A stretch of 64,000 nucleotides of DNA from UBA2185 sp964564625. GTDB taxonomy: Bacteria; Desulfobacterota; Syntrophia; Syntrophales; UBA2185. The position numbers and the translations under genes are program-made. Below the pieces are notes generated by a model, which worked only from the letters and a program-made list of their open reading frames with translations, was not told the DNA's origin and ran no database searches. Location of the stretch: positions 14,637 through 78,636 of the forward strand of contig CAZMBE010000015.1 in the NCBI GenBank assembly GCA_964564625.1, written 5' to 3'. Shown here one piece after another: positions 1-9,403 of this stretch (position 1 is its first letter; each line of letters begins with the position of its first letter).

Positions 1-3000
1 CACATCGTGGATCAATTCATGTTTGCAGACGGCACTGTGTTGACCGCATCGCAGATGGAGACGAAGGTATCCCAGGTGTACGACACATCAAACAGCATAT
101 ACGGGACAGCCAGCAATGATTTTCTGCCTGGTTCGGTCGGCGATGATCGAATATTTGGCTATGAGGGGAATGACAACATTAACGGGTCTTACGGCAACGA
201 TGTGCTTGATGGCGGCTCCGGTGTTGATATCCTTCAGGGTGGTCCGGGTAACGACACATATAAATTCGATAGGGGCGGCGGGACGGATCTGATCGACAAC
301 AGCGCGCCGGATAATACAAAGACAATCGATACGATGGAAATTGGTGAAGGGATAACCTCTGGAGATATTGAACTCTTTGTGGAATGGAGCGACCTGAGGA
401 TAGCAGTAAAAGACAGCCCGGATTCTGTTGTTATCAAGAATGCCCTCTGGTACAATGAATCCAGTTATGACAGATTTCCATACATGGTAGACCAATTCAA
501 GTTCGCTGACGGTGCGATACTGACAACAGGACAGATTTTGGCAATAGATTGTAAGGTATATGGATCGGGAGGCAAAAATTACCTTGAGGGGCTATCCGGT
601 AATGATCAGATATTCGGATACGAAGGTGATGACCAATTAAGCGGCCTATCCGGTAATGATGTCCTTGATGGAGGGCCCGGAAATGATCGACTGGAGGGCG
701 GTTACGGCAGCGACATATATAAGTTCGAAAAAGGCGGCGGGGTAGACACAATCTACAATTATTATGAATTAGATTCTGCAACAACAACCGACATGGTAGA
801 ATTCGGCGAGGGAATCACATCGGATGATCTGGAACTGATTGGTGAAGGAAACGATCTTCGGATCCATATCAGGGACACCTATGATTCATTAATAATCCAT
901 GACGGTCTTGGCGAAATGACATCTTTTATTGACCAGTTCCAGTTTGTGGATGGCACTATACTCACTCCGGCACAGCTTAAGGCGAGAGGCTGGGCAGTGT
1001 ATGGGTCAGCGGGGAACGATGTTCTATTCGGCGGCGGGCAGATGTTTGGATATGATGGTGATGACAAAATAAATGGCAGCAATGGAAACGACATCATCGA
1101 TGGAGGAAAAGGCAATGACACCATATACAGCGCTGCAGGAGACGACACATATATATTCGGCATCGGCAGCGGCGTGGACACGCTCTCGGGAGTTATGACA
1201 AACAACACTGTAGCGTTTGGCGAAGGAATAGCCGCGGACGACTTGGAACTCATCCAGGAGGGCAATAACTTTCGGATAAATATTCAAGGGACTTCGGACG
1301 CGTTGATAATCAAGGACTGGTTTTCCACAGAAGTCGCGAAGATCGGCCAGTTCACTTTTTCGGACGATACGGTGCTGACGGCGGCGCAGATGGAGGCGAA
1401 GGGCTACAGTGTCGCAGATGCGGGCATTACATATTACGGAACGGACAATGATGATCTGATTCAAGGCGGCGGCGGGCACGACAAGCTCTACGGCTATGAT
1501 GGGAATGATACCCTCTATGGCAATACGGGAGATGATTCTCTCTTTGGGGGCAATGGTAATGACGTGCTTGATGGCGGTGCAGGATTCGATACACTTCAGG
1601 GTGATGGAGGCAGCGATACCTATACGTTCGGCAGAGGCAGCGGCGTGGATACGATAAATAATTTCACTGCTGATTACGCGACAACGACGGACACTGTAGC
1701 GTTTGGTGAGGGGATTTCGTCGGCGGATCTCGACTTGGTGAAGGAAGGCAGTGATCTTCACATCAATATTGCGGGGAGCACTGACGCATGCATAATCAAG
1801 AGCTGGTTTTCAGGAGACAGTTGCAAGGTGGACCAGTTCACGTTTGCGGATGGTACGGTATTGACGGCGGTACAGATGGAGGCTATGGCTTCGAAAGTGC
1901 AAGGGACAGCGGGAGGAGAAACTATAAGCGGAACCGGTGTGAATAATACAATATATGGATACAGAGGCGATGATACTCTGTCAGGCGGTGCCGGAGACGA
2001 TATACTTGATGGTGACGCGGGCAACGACACCCTTATGGGAGACGCGGGCAACGACACCTATATATTCGGCCGGGGCAGCGGGGTTGATTGGATCAGCAAC
2101 TGGTCTTCCGATTATGCGTCGACAACCGATGCTATTGAATTTTGTGCCGGTATAACAGTAAATGATCTGGAACTGATTGTTGACAGTGAGGTGGGTTACA
2201 ACAACCTTAGAATCAACATCAAGGATTCATCAGATGCACTCATGATCGATAACTGGTTTGCCGGAGATGCATATAAAATTGATCGGTTCCTGTTTGCCGA
2301 CGGTACAGAGTTAACGGCGGCACAGCTTGAAGCGACGGGCTGCAAATCATATGGTTTCTATCATAAGGGAACCAGTGGAAACGACCGGATGTACGGCTAC
2401 CTGGGCGACGATACGTATAAATTCGGCCGAGGCAGCGGGGTGGACAAAATCTTTAATTATGCTCGCGACTATGCCACGACGTCGGACACTGTAGAGTTGG
2501 GCACAGGAATAACTGCCGCTGATCTAAAATTGGTGAAGTATCGCGACGACCTTAGAATCAATATTACAGGAGCCACTGATTCATTGATCATTAATAACTG
2601 GTTTCAAGGCGATGCGTATCAGGTAGACCGATTCACGTTTACGAATGGTACAGTGATGACCGCAGCGCAGCTCGAAGCGATGGGGTATGAGACGAACAAC
2701 ACGATATACGGGACGCCGAATGATGATTATTTGATCGGTTCAGACCTCGACGATCAAATAATCGGTTATGAAGGAAATGACACCTTGATCGGCGGAGGCG
2801 GCAACGACATAATAGAAGGCGGTGCGGGAAACGATATCATTGACGGCGGAACTGGGGCTGACACGATGATTGGCGGGACGGGTAATGACACATATGTAGT
2901 CGAAAATATGGACGACGCGATTACGGAGAATGCCAGTGAGGGAATAGACGAGGTTCAGAGTTCTCTATCATACACATTAGGAGCGAATATTGAGAACTTA

Positions 3001-4356
3001 TTCCTGACAGGAAACGATGCAGTAAACGGTTCCGGGAATGAGTTGGACAACGTTCTGATTGGCAACAGCGCTGATAATGTAGTGAGTGGCGGGGCCGGAA
3101 ATGACACCATCGCAGGAGGTACAGGAAACGACACTCTCTATGGCGAGGCAGGAGACGATACCTATATCTACAATATCGGTGATGGGCTTGATCATATTCA
3201 TGACAGTGCGGGAAACGATACGCTTACGATGGGAGAAGGCCTTGATTTTGACCATACAGTGATCCGTCTTGATAGTTCCAATGTCCACTTGCGTCTCCTC
3301 GATTCCGAATACAATGAAACATCGCAGGGCGTTTACATCACACGAAACTACGATGGGAGCATTTCTGTGGAAACAATCAGTTTTGTAAACGGTGACAGCT
3401 ATGACATGTCGCAGCTTGTTGTAGATGAAGAAACCACATACGGGAGCGATATAAGTGACATCATCATCACGGGCCGCAATGATGACACCGTGTATGCCTC
3501 GAATGGAAGCGATTTCGTGCGTGCAGGAACAGGCAATGACACGGTGTATGGAGGCAATGATGCCGACGTGCTTTTCGGAGACGGAGGTAATGATGCGCTT
3601 TATGGAGAAGGCTCTGCCGATGTTCTTTATGGGGGTAACGGCAACGATCTGCTCGACGGCGGCGCGAGCTTCGATCTCATGATCGGCGGACACGGGAATG
3701 ACACGTATGTTGTAGACAATTCCTTTGATGTCATTGTTGAATTCGCGGATGAAGGAATAGATAACGTCAAGAGTTCCGTTTCTCGTACCCTTGGTTCTTA
3801 TGTAGAAAACCTGGAGCTCACGGGGAGCGCCAATATCAACGGCACCGGCAATAGACTGGACAATGTGATCATCGGGAACAGCGGAATCAATACACTCACA
3901 GGCAATGACGGAAACGACACGCTCGACGGCAGGGGCGGTAATGACACGCTCATCGGCGGAAACGGGAGCGACATTTATATATTCCGGAGGAACGATGGCA
4001 TTGATACCGTCAACGAGACAGCAGGAGTCATCGGAGATACGGACATGGTAAAGATGACAGGCGGCATCACCAGGACGGAGCCGGTTATCGTGAAGCAGAA
4101 TAATGACCTGTATCTGTTTATCGACAGCAGCAATTACACGAAGATAACTAATCAGTTTTATCGGCCTGATTACGGCGTGGAGAAGCTTGAAGTTACCGAC
4201 GGCTGTTACGTTACGAGGTCGGACATTGAAAATATCGTGGAGACAATGAGCGCGATCAATAACGATGCGGGTATGGACGTTATCCAGAAGTATAACGCCA
4301 TGAGAACTGACCCGACGTACATCAGCACCCTGTCCCAGAGCTGGCATCAGCCGTAA
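1..4356 (+). CDS. RTX calcium-binding repeat protein (5' end outside the window)
   Basis: This is the C-terminal part of a large secreted protein; the frame is open from base 1, so the true start lies upstream. It is built of modules that each combine glycine/aspartate-rich RTX nonapeptides (GGxGNDxLx type), a GSGVDTI segment, a FGEGI..DLEL segment, a NWF motif and a closing VDQFxFADGTxLT motif. This is the pattern of haemolysin-type calcium-binding proteins and their HCBP-related domain. The closing motif recurs near 7, 487, 937, 1342, 1828, 2278 and 2623. Two later units carry a GNDTYVV...EGIDxVxSS...LGxxxENL pattern. The last 60 or so residues lack repeats, as expected for an uncleaved type I secretion signal. 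RTX modules fold on binding calcium outside the cell. The exporter genes follow directly. No toxin acylation region or catalytic domain is visible in this part, so adhesin, S-layer-like or enzyme roles all remain possible. Confidence 0.9.
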   Translation, partial: HIVDQFMFADGTVLTASQMETKVSQVYDTSNSIYGTASNDFLPGSVGDDRIFGYEGNDNINGSYGNDVLDGGSGVDILQGGPGNDTYKFDRGGGTDLIDNSAPDNTKTIDTMEIGEGITSGDIELFVEWSDLRIAVKDSPDSVVIKNALWYNESSYDRFPYMVDQFKFADGAILTTGQILAIDCKVYGSGGKNYLEGLSGNDQIFGYEGDDQLSGLSGNDVLDGGPGNDRLEGGYGSDIYKFEKGGGVDTIYNYYELDSATTTDMVEFGEGITSDDLELIGEGNDLRIHIRDTYDSLIIHDGLGEMTSFIDQFQFVDGTILTPAQLKARGWAVYGSAGNDVLFGGGQMFGYDGDDKINGSNGNDIIDGGKGNDTIYSAAGDDTYIFGIGSGVDTLSGVMTNNTVAFGEGIAADDLELIQEGNNFRINIQGTSDALIIKDWFSTEVAKIGQFTFSDDTVLTAAQMEAKGYSVADAGITYYGTDNDDLIQGGGGHDKLYGYDGNDTLYGNTGDDSLFGGNGNDVLDGGAGFDTLQGDGGSDTYTFGRGSGVDTINNFTADYATTTDTVAFGEGISSADLDLVKEGSDLHINIAGSTDACIIKSWFSGDSCKVDQFTFADGTVLTAVQMEAMASKVQGTAGGETISGTGVNNTIYGYRGDDTLSGGAGDDILDGDAGNDTLMGDAGNDTYIFGRGSGVDWISNWSSDYASTTDAIEFCAGITVNDLELIVDSEVGYNNLRINIKDSSDALMIDNWFAGDAYKIDRFLFADGTELTAAQLEATGCKSYGFYHKGTSGNDRMYGYLGDDTYKFGRGSGVDKIFNYARDYATTSDTVELGTGITAADLKLVKYRDDLRINITGATDSLIINNWFQGDAYQVDRFTFTNGTVMTAAQLEAMGYETNNTIYGTPNDDYLIGSDLDDQIIGYEGNDTLIGGGGNDIIEGGAGNDIIDGGTGADTMIGGTGNDTYVVENMDDAITENASEGIDEVQSSLSYTLGANIENLFLTGNDAVNGSGNELDNVLIGNSADNVVSGGAGNDTIAGGTGNDTLYGEAGDDTYIYNIGDGLDHIHDSAGNDTLTMGEGLDFDHTVIRLDSSNVHLRLLDSEYNETSQGVYITRNYDGSISVETISFVNGDSYDMSQLVVDEETTYGSDISDIIITGRNDDTVYASNGSDFVRAGTGNDTVYGGNDADVLFGDGGNDALYGEGSADVLYGGNGNDLLDGGASFDLMIGGHGNDTYVVDNSFDVIVEFADEGIDNVKSSVSRTLGSYVENLELTGSANINGTGNRLDNVIIGNSGINTLTGNDGNDTLDGRGGNDTLIGGNGSDIYIFRRNDGIDTVNETAGVIGDTDMVKMTGGITRTEPVIVKQNNDLYLFIDSSNYTKITNQFYRPDYGVEKLEVTDGCYVTRSDIENIVETMSAINNDAGMDVIQKYNAMRTDPTYISTLSQSWHQP

Positions 4357-4392
4357 GCGGAATCTCAACACATTAATATTATTAGCAATAAA

Positions 4393-4560
4393 GATTTCTC
4401 AGTCGTTCTTCTCCTCCGAAGTGACATGGGTGGCGCGTTCCTGGTACACCAAGCCAATCCGAAGCAGAAGGATTTAAGTAATGAATTGTAAGATTTCTCC
4501 CTTCGGTTGAAATGACAACGTCGTTGGTCGAAATGACTTATTTATGAGTCGAAATAACAC
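4393..4560. repeat. Short direct repeats between the RTX gene and the exporter operon
   Basis: This 216-base gap has no gene. It holds three near-identical 12-mers of the form GGTCGAAATGAC starting at 4505, 4526 and 4547, a period of exactly 21 bases. An AGATTTCTC...TTCG motif also occurs twice, near 4393 and 4492. No clear intrinsic terminator or promoter was found. The repeats look like a degenerate intergenic repeat family. Confidence 0.5.
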
Positions 4561-4572
4561 GGGGGTTGATGG

Positions 4573-5943
4573 TTGCGTATTCCGTCTCTTAACATCCTTG
4601 TATGCATCATCTTTCTTGTGCTTGTGGCGGTGGGCATATCTCCTTCCTGTGCGGAGATGCTTACTTATAAAACTGCCATCAGGGATGCCTTGAACATTTC
4701 TGCCCGTATCAAAGTGAAAGTGGAGGATGTGAATATCTCCGATGCTACGTACAGGCAGAACTTTGCCGGGCTCTATCCCGAAATCAGCATAAACAGCCGC
4801 TTTGAAAGATATGAAAATCTGGATAAGAGGCCCGGGCATGGGCTGAATACGATTTCCGGGGAGATTATTGGCGGGGGCGTCAGTGCCTGGAGGTCGAGCA
4901 TATACCTGTGGGGCCAGTATTATATATCCCATTGGTACAAAAAGAGGCTCGAAGCGACCTATTATGAGAAATTAGTAGACGCGCGGGGTTATGATTGCGA
5001 CGCCGAGGTAAAAAGAATTCTCAGGGAAATGACGGACATCTATAGCGCCCTTGCTGAGGGTGATATTAAGTTGAAATACGGTTCAGAGATAGTAACGCGC
5101 CTGCAGGCGGTTCTCAGCTTGAAGATGAAGGCATTTGCCGGCGCCCAGGTTTCATACGAAGATGTGATAAAGGCGGAAGCCGAAGTCGCCTCCGCGGAGA
5201 AAGAAATCGCCGCTATCCGGAAGGAGTTCAAAGAAAACCTTGAAAGGTTCTATAGCTACACAGGGAAAGCCTATGGTGAGAAGTTGGAGGTTGAGAGATT
5301 TATCTCTGACGGGAAAAAGCAGTTTGCAGATGTCCCCAGGCTCATTGAGGGGACTCCGGAATACAAGGCCCGCATGAGAGAGCTTGAGGCTCTAAAGTTC
5401 AAAGAGAAGGCCGCAGCCAACAATTTTTGGCCTGATATATCCGTCTATGGCCGATACGACTATTATGGGAATAACGTCAATAGTATGAATAGTTCCATGC
5501 GGGATATCCGGGAGTCTTCCTATGCGGCGGGAATGTTTATTACCCTTCCTCTTTTTGATGGCGGCGCTCGAAAGTGGGAACGCAAGCGAAACCTGCATGA
5601 GATCAGAAAGCAGGAAAAAACCATCAATGCGGTTACGGAAGAAAAAAACAGAGACATCAAGACGCTTGCTGCCGGGTATGCCGAGCTTGCTCGGGCGCTG
5701 AGACATTACAGGAAACTAGCCGATCAATACCAGAAGATGCTGGAAATCACGCAAAAGGCGCATACCTTGGGGGAAAGGAGCGTCATGGATATTGCGGAAA
5801 TGGAAAAGGAGACCCTTACGGTTGAGCGGGATTTAAAGGTGACGGAACATGCCATGGCCGCCAATGAGAAGCGGCTGTTTCTGGAAACGGATTACAAGAA
5901 TTTCATAGCGGAGTACTATGGAAACGGGGCTTGTAAGCATTGA
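4573..5943 (+). CDS. TolC-family outer membrane protein of a type I secretion system
   Basis: A 456-residue protein with an N-terminal signal peptide (hydrophobic residues about 5-20, then ending near CAE) followed by the long alpha-helical, charged pattern of the outer membrane efflux family. It should form the trimeric outer membrane tunnel for the ABC exporter encoded next. The middle region has the paired motif FWPDISVYGRYDYYGN...ITLPLFDGG, typical of the second TolC repeat. The start is a TTG: an in-frame stop lies six bases upstream and no other start is available nearby. The 3' end overlaps the next gene by 26 bases, so the exporter genes are translationally linked. Placement after an RTX gene makes the RTX protein the likely substrate. 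Confidence 0.88.
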   Translation: MRIPSLNILVCIIFLVLVAVGISPSCAEMLTYKTAIRDALNISARIKVKVEDVNISDATYRQNFAGLYPEISINSRFERYENLDKRPGHGLNTISGEIIGGGVSAWRSSIYLWGQYYISHWYKKRLEATYYEKLVDARGYDCDAEVKRILREMTDIYSALAEGDIKLKYGSEIVTRLQAVLSLKMKAFAGAQVSYEDVIKAEAEVASAEKEIAAIRKEFKENLERFYSYTGKAYGEKLEVERFISDGKKQFADVPRLIEGTPEYKARMRELEALKFKEKAAANNFWPDISVYGRYDYYGNNVNSMNSSMRDIRESSYAAGMFITLPLFDGGARKWERKRNLHEIRKQEKTINAVTEEKNRDIKTLAAGYAELARALRHYRKLADQYQKMLEITQKAHTLGERSVMDIAEMEKETLTVERDLKVTEHAMAANEKRLFLETDYKNFIAEYYGNGACKH

Positions 5944-8017
5944 GGTTGTAGCGAAGATTCATGCGGCGGCGATCGACATCGAAGCCGTGAAGAGGCGCTA
6001 CTTTGTAGAAGGTGAATTGAAGCCGGAGGAAATTCTCCGGATCCTTAAAGATCACGGTATGCGCTCGCGGCTCAAGAAGCTCAAGTCGCTGGATGATCTT
6101 GTAAAGTACCCTGCGCCCTCCATTATCATTTCCCAGGACAGGGCCTATCATGTCTTCGTTGGGAAAAAAGACGGGAAGATATTTATCTTCGACTGTCTGG
6201 AAAAGAAGATGAATGCAGTAACGGAGGAAGCTTTCCGGTCTTTATGGAACGGGGAGGCGATTGCCGTGTATCCCCGTTTCACGAAAACTGAATTCTATCT
6301 CAATGTCCGCTGGCTTTTCAAAGAATTTTACAAACACCGTCCCGTGTTTTCGGCGGTCATTCTTTCATCTTTTTTCATCCAGCTCTTCGGTCTGGTCACA
6401 CCGCTTTTCATCCAGGTCATCATCGACAAGGTTCTGGCCCACCATGCCCTCACAACATTGGAAGTCGTCGCCGGCGCATTCATGATCGTGCTCCTCTTTG
6501 ACATGGTCTTGAACCTCATGCGGAATTATCTTCTTTACCATACGGCGAACAAGATCGATGGCAGCCTCGGCGCGAAAGTATACAGGCATTTATTGTCGTT
6601 GCCCTTCAGATATTTTGAAGTCCGCAAAGTGGGGAATATCATTGCCAGGGTCCGGGAACTGGAAAACCTGAGACAGTTCATGACCAACATCTCACTCACG
6701 GTGCTTTTGGACACGCTCTTTTCGGTCCTGTTTGTCGTGATCATGGCTATTTACAGTGTTTATCTAACCTTGATTGTCCTTATGTTCGTGGTCGCCATCG
6801 CCCTGATCTCCTTCATCGCGACACCCATGATCAAGACAAGGCTTGATGAAAAGTTCCAGAAGGGCGCTGCCGCTCAGTCTTTCCTGGTCGAGTCGATCAC
6901 CGGGATGCAGACCGTGAAGTCCCTGGCGATTGAAGGTAAAATGATCAAGGACTGGGAGAACAATTTGGGTGATTATATCCTCTCGGCGTTCAAGCTCTCC
7001 AATGTAGCCAATATCGCGGTAACCTCATCTCAGATGTTGCAGAAGATGATGACCCTGGCGGTCATCTATCTTGGTGTAAGCCTGGTCTTTGACGGCAGGC
7101 TCAGCGTGGGTCAGCTCATTGCCTTCCAGATGTTCGGCTCCCAGTTGAGCGGGCCCATACTCCGTCTTGTGCATATGTGGCAGGACTTTCAGCACGCAAA
7201 GCTGTCTCTGGACCGGATTGCCGATATCATTAATACGCCTCCGGAGGTTGTCGGCGGTGCGATTACGGTGAAGGAGCTCAAAGGCCAGATCACGGCAAAA
7301 GATATCACGTTCCGGTATACACCTGACGGCCCCTTGGTTCTTGATGGCGTGAATTTCAGCATTGCCGCCGGCACGATGGTAGGCATCGTGGGCCGGAGCG
7401 GCTCCGGCAAGAGTACAATTGCGAAGCTCGTCCAGCGGCTGTATCTCCCCGTTCAGGGGGCGATCCTGATTGACGGGGTGGATATCCGGCATCTGGACCC
7501 TCTTTTCCTGCGATACCGAACGGGGATCGTACTGCAGGAATGCTTCCTTTTCAGCGGGACAATCAGAGAGAACATTGCGATTGCGGCATCCGATGCAAAC
7601 ATGGAGAGAATCATACAGGCAGCGCGCGTGGCCGGAGCCCATGATTTTATATCAGAGATGCCCATGGGATATGATACCTACGTGGAAGAGCGCGGATCAT
7701 CTTTATCCGGCGGTCAGAAGCAGAGGATAGCCATCGCGAGGGCGCTGATCACAAATCCAGGTGTTCTCATTTTTGATGAAGCGACGAGCTCTCTCGATTA
7801 TGAGTCGGAAAGGGTTATATACGAGAATCTCAAGCACATCAGACAAGGGCGGACAGTGATTCTCATCGCCCACAGGCTTTCCGTTATGCGCACGTGCGAC
7901 ATGGTGATTGTTATTGATAAGGGAAAGGTTGTGGAGACGGGCAACCACGAGATGCTGATGAGAGAAGAAGGTCTTTACGCCTATCTCTACAAACAGCAGG
8001 AGGAGAAACGGCTGTGA
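5918..8017 (+). CDS. HlyB-like type I secretion ABC transporter (C39-like domain, membrane domain, ATPase)
   Basis: A 699-residue inner membrane exporter that is recognisably collinear with HlyB. Residues about 1-130 form a peptidase-C39-like domain in which the position of the catalytic cysteine is occupied by alanine-rich sequence (KIHAAAIDIEAV). It should therefore bind rather than cleave its substrate, as HlyB does for RTX proteins. A six-helix membrane domain follows (about 140-430), then the ATPase with Walker A GRSGSGKST near 492-500, signature LSGGQKQR near 596, Walker B VLIFDEATS near 615-623 and the H-loop IAHRLS. The ATG lies inside the preceding gene. The stop overlaps the GTG of the HlyD-like gene. 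This is the energising component of the RTX exporter. Confidence 0.95.
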   Translation: METGLVSIEVVAKIHAAAIDIEAVKRRYFVEGELKPEEILRILKDHGMRSRLKKLKSLDDLVKYPAPSIIISQDRAYHVFVGKKDGKIFIFDCLEKKMNAVTEEAFRSLWNGEAIAVYPRFTKTEFYLNVRWLFKEFYKHRPVFSAVILSSFFIQLFGLVTPLFIQVIIDKVLAHHALTTLEVVAGAFMIVLLFDMVLNLMRNYLLYHTANKIDGSLGAKVYRHLLSLPFRYFEVRKVGNIIARVRELENLRQFMTNISLTVLLDTLFSVLFVVIMAIYSVYLTLIVLMFVVAIALISFIATPMIKTRLDEKFQKGAAAQSFLVESITGMQTVKSLAIEGKMIKDWENNLGDYILSAFKLSNVANIAVTSSQMLQKMMTLAVIYLGVSLVFDGRLSVGQLIAFQMFGSQLSGPILRLVHMWQDFQHAKLSLDRIADIINTPPEVVGGAITVKELKGQITAKDITFRYTPDGPLVLDGVNFSIAAGTMVGIVGRSGSGKSTIAKLVQRLYLPVQGAILIDGVDIRHLDPLFLRYRTGIVLQECFLFSGTIRENIAIAASDANMERIIQAARVAGAHDFISEMPMGYDTYVEERGSSLSGGQKQRIAIARALITNPGVLIFDEATSSLDYESERVIYENLKHIRQGRTVILIAHRLSVMRTCDMVIVIDKGKVVETGNHEMLMREEGLYAYLYKQQEEKRL

Positions 8018-9381
8018 AAAATTTTGCAGATCATCACGATTTCAAACCCATCCTTGCGGAAATAGAGGAGAGGCCCCCAAATCCGCTGGGGACTGTTTTC
8101 TTGTGGACGATCATTTCTCTTATGGTTGTGGTTCTGCTCGGCTTGTTCCTGGTGAAGGTAGATGTGGTGGTCACCGCCAGGGGGAAGATCATTCCCATAG
8201 GGGACGTGAAGGTGGTGCAGCCCCTTGAAACAGGCGTGGTCACGGGAATACACGTGAAAGAGGGGGATTTTGTCAAAAAGGATGCCGTTATTATGGAAAT
8301 CGATCCTTCGGTTGATAAGGCCGACCTTGAAGGAAAGGACAGGAATCTGAAGTTTTCCCGGTTATCCATGGAGAGGATCAACGCAGTCTTGTCACACAGC
8401 CGTTTTTCTCCTTCACGTACGGATAACAATACGGAGGCGATTTCTGCCCAAATGGCGCAATATAACGCTCAACGTGCAGTTTACACATCCACATTGCAGG
8501 AAAAGGAGAAGGAACTGAAAGAGACACAGAGCGCCCTGAACACGACAAAGGGTGACATTACAAATCTGAAACACTTGCTGGTTATCACTTCCGAAGATGA
8601 AAGGCGGCAAAAAGCGCTGGTGGAAATCGGGGCGCTTGCCGAAAACCGCTATCGGGAAAAGATGAAAGAAAGGGTGAATATAGAACGTGAGATTGCAGTC
8701 AAGACCGGGCAGGTGGAGCAGACAGCGACAAGGATTGACCGGATTAAAGATGAGATTGAGACTTTCAAGAGTTCTTTCAGGGAGAAGCTTCTTTCTGAAT
8801 ATTCCACGAATATGCAGGGCAAAAACACCCTTGAGGCGGAGGTGAACACCCTAAGGTTCAAGCACGAAAAGAGATTTATTGTGGCGCCGGTGACCGGGTA
8901 CGTGCATCAGCTACCGGTCAAGACGGTAGGCGGCGTGGTTACCACGGCCCAACCGGTGGTGAGCCTTGTGCCGGAAAATACACCGCTTATCGTCAATGCT
9001 ACGGTGTTTAATAAAGACATCGGCTTCGTGCAGGAGGGGCAACGTGCAGTAATCAAGGTGGATACCTTTGATTTCCAGAAATACGGGACAATTGAGGGGC
9101 TCGTCGAGACGATAAGCCCCTCCAGTATTGAGGAGAAGCAAAATGCGAATGCCTTTGCAAGCGCGAATGCGAAAGATCTGGAAAAGGGAGGCGCAAGCGG
9201 CGGCTATCCCGTGTATGTGAAAATGGTTTCCGAAACGCTGGTGCCAAAGGATGGGACGGTGTACAGAGTGAAACCGGGCATGTCTGTTACCGCCGAGATC
9301 AATGTAGGGAAAAGGAGGGTGATTGAATTCTTCCTTTTCCCCATCATCAGGTACTTGGACGAGGGATTGAAGGTAAGGTGA
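8014..9381 (+). CDS. HlyD-family membrane fusion (periplasmic adaptor) protein
   Basis: A 455-residue adaptor with a short cytoplasmic tail, one membrane helix (about residues 28-48), a lipoyl-like half (VVQPLETGVVTGIHVKEGDFV), a long coiled-coil hairpin (about 105-275) and the second lipoyl/beta-barrel half. The C-terminal VKPGMSVTAEI motif is characteristic of HlyD. It bridges the HlyB-like transporter to the TolC-like protein. Its GTG start overlaps the stop of the ABC gene (GTGA), so all three exporter genes form one operon. It ends 22 bases from the convergent priA gene, with no terminator seen between them. Confidence 0.94.
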   Translation: MKNFADHHDFKPILAEIEERPPNPLGTVFLWTIISLMVVVLLGLFLVKVDVVVTARGKIIPIGDVKVVQPLETGVVTGIHVKEGDFVKKDAVIMEIDPSVDKADLEGKDRNLKFSRLSMERINAVLSHSRFSPSRTDNNTEAISAQMAQYNAQRAVYTSTLQEKEKELKETQSALNTTKGDITNLKHLLVITSEDERRQKALVEIGALAENRYREKMKERVNIEREIAVKTGQVEQTATRIDRIKDEIETFKSSFREKLLSEYSTNMQGKNTLEAEVNTLRFKHEKRFIVAPVTGYVHQLPVKTVGGVVTTAQPVVSLVPENTPLIVNATVFNKDIGFVQEGQRAVIKVDTFDFQKYGTIEGLVETISPSSIEEKQNANAFASANAKDLEKGGASGGYPVYVKMVSETLVPKDGTVYRVKPGMSVTAEINVGKRRVIEFFLFPIIRYLDEGLKVR

Positions 9382-9403
9382 GTATGAGAGTATTGTGTGG
9401 CCC

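Noticed and set aside
1..3970. CRISPR-like regular repeats in the RTX gene
   Set aside because: The repeats are protein-coding nonapeptides with drifting DNA sequence and uneven spacing. There are no unique spacers and no cas genes.
2998..4371. A long minus-strand open frame (457 codons) opposite the RTX gene
   Set aside because: Its protein mirrors the GGxGNDxL repeats of the plus strand, giving Val/Ile/Arg-rich pseudo-repeats with no family features. The plus-strand gene is clearly real.
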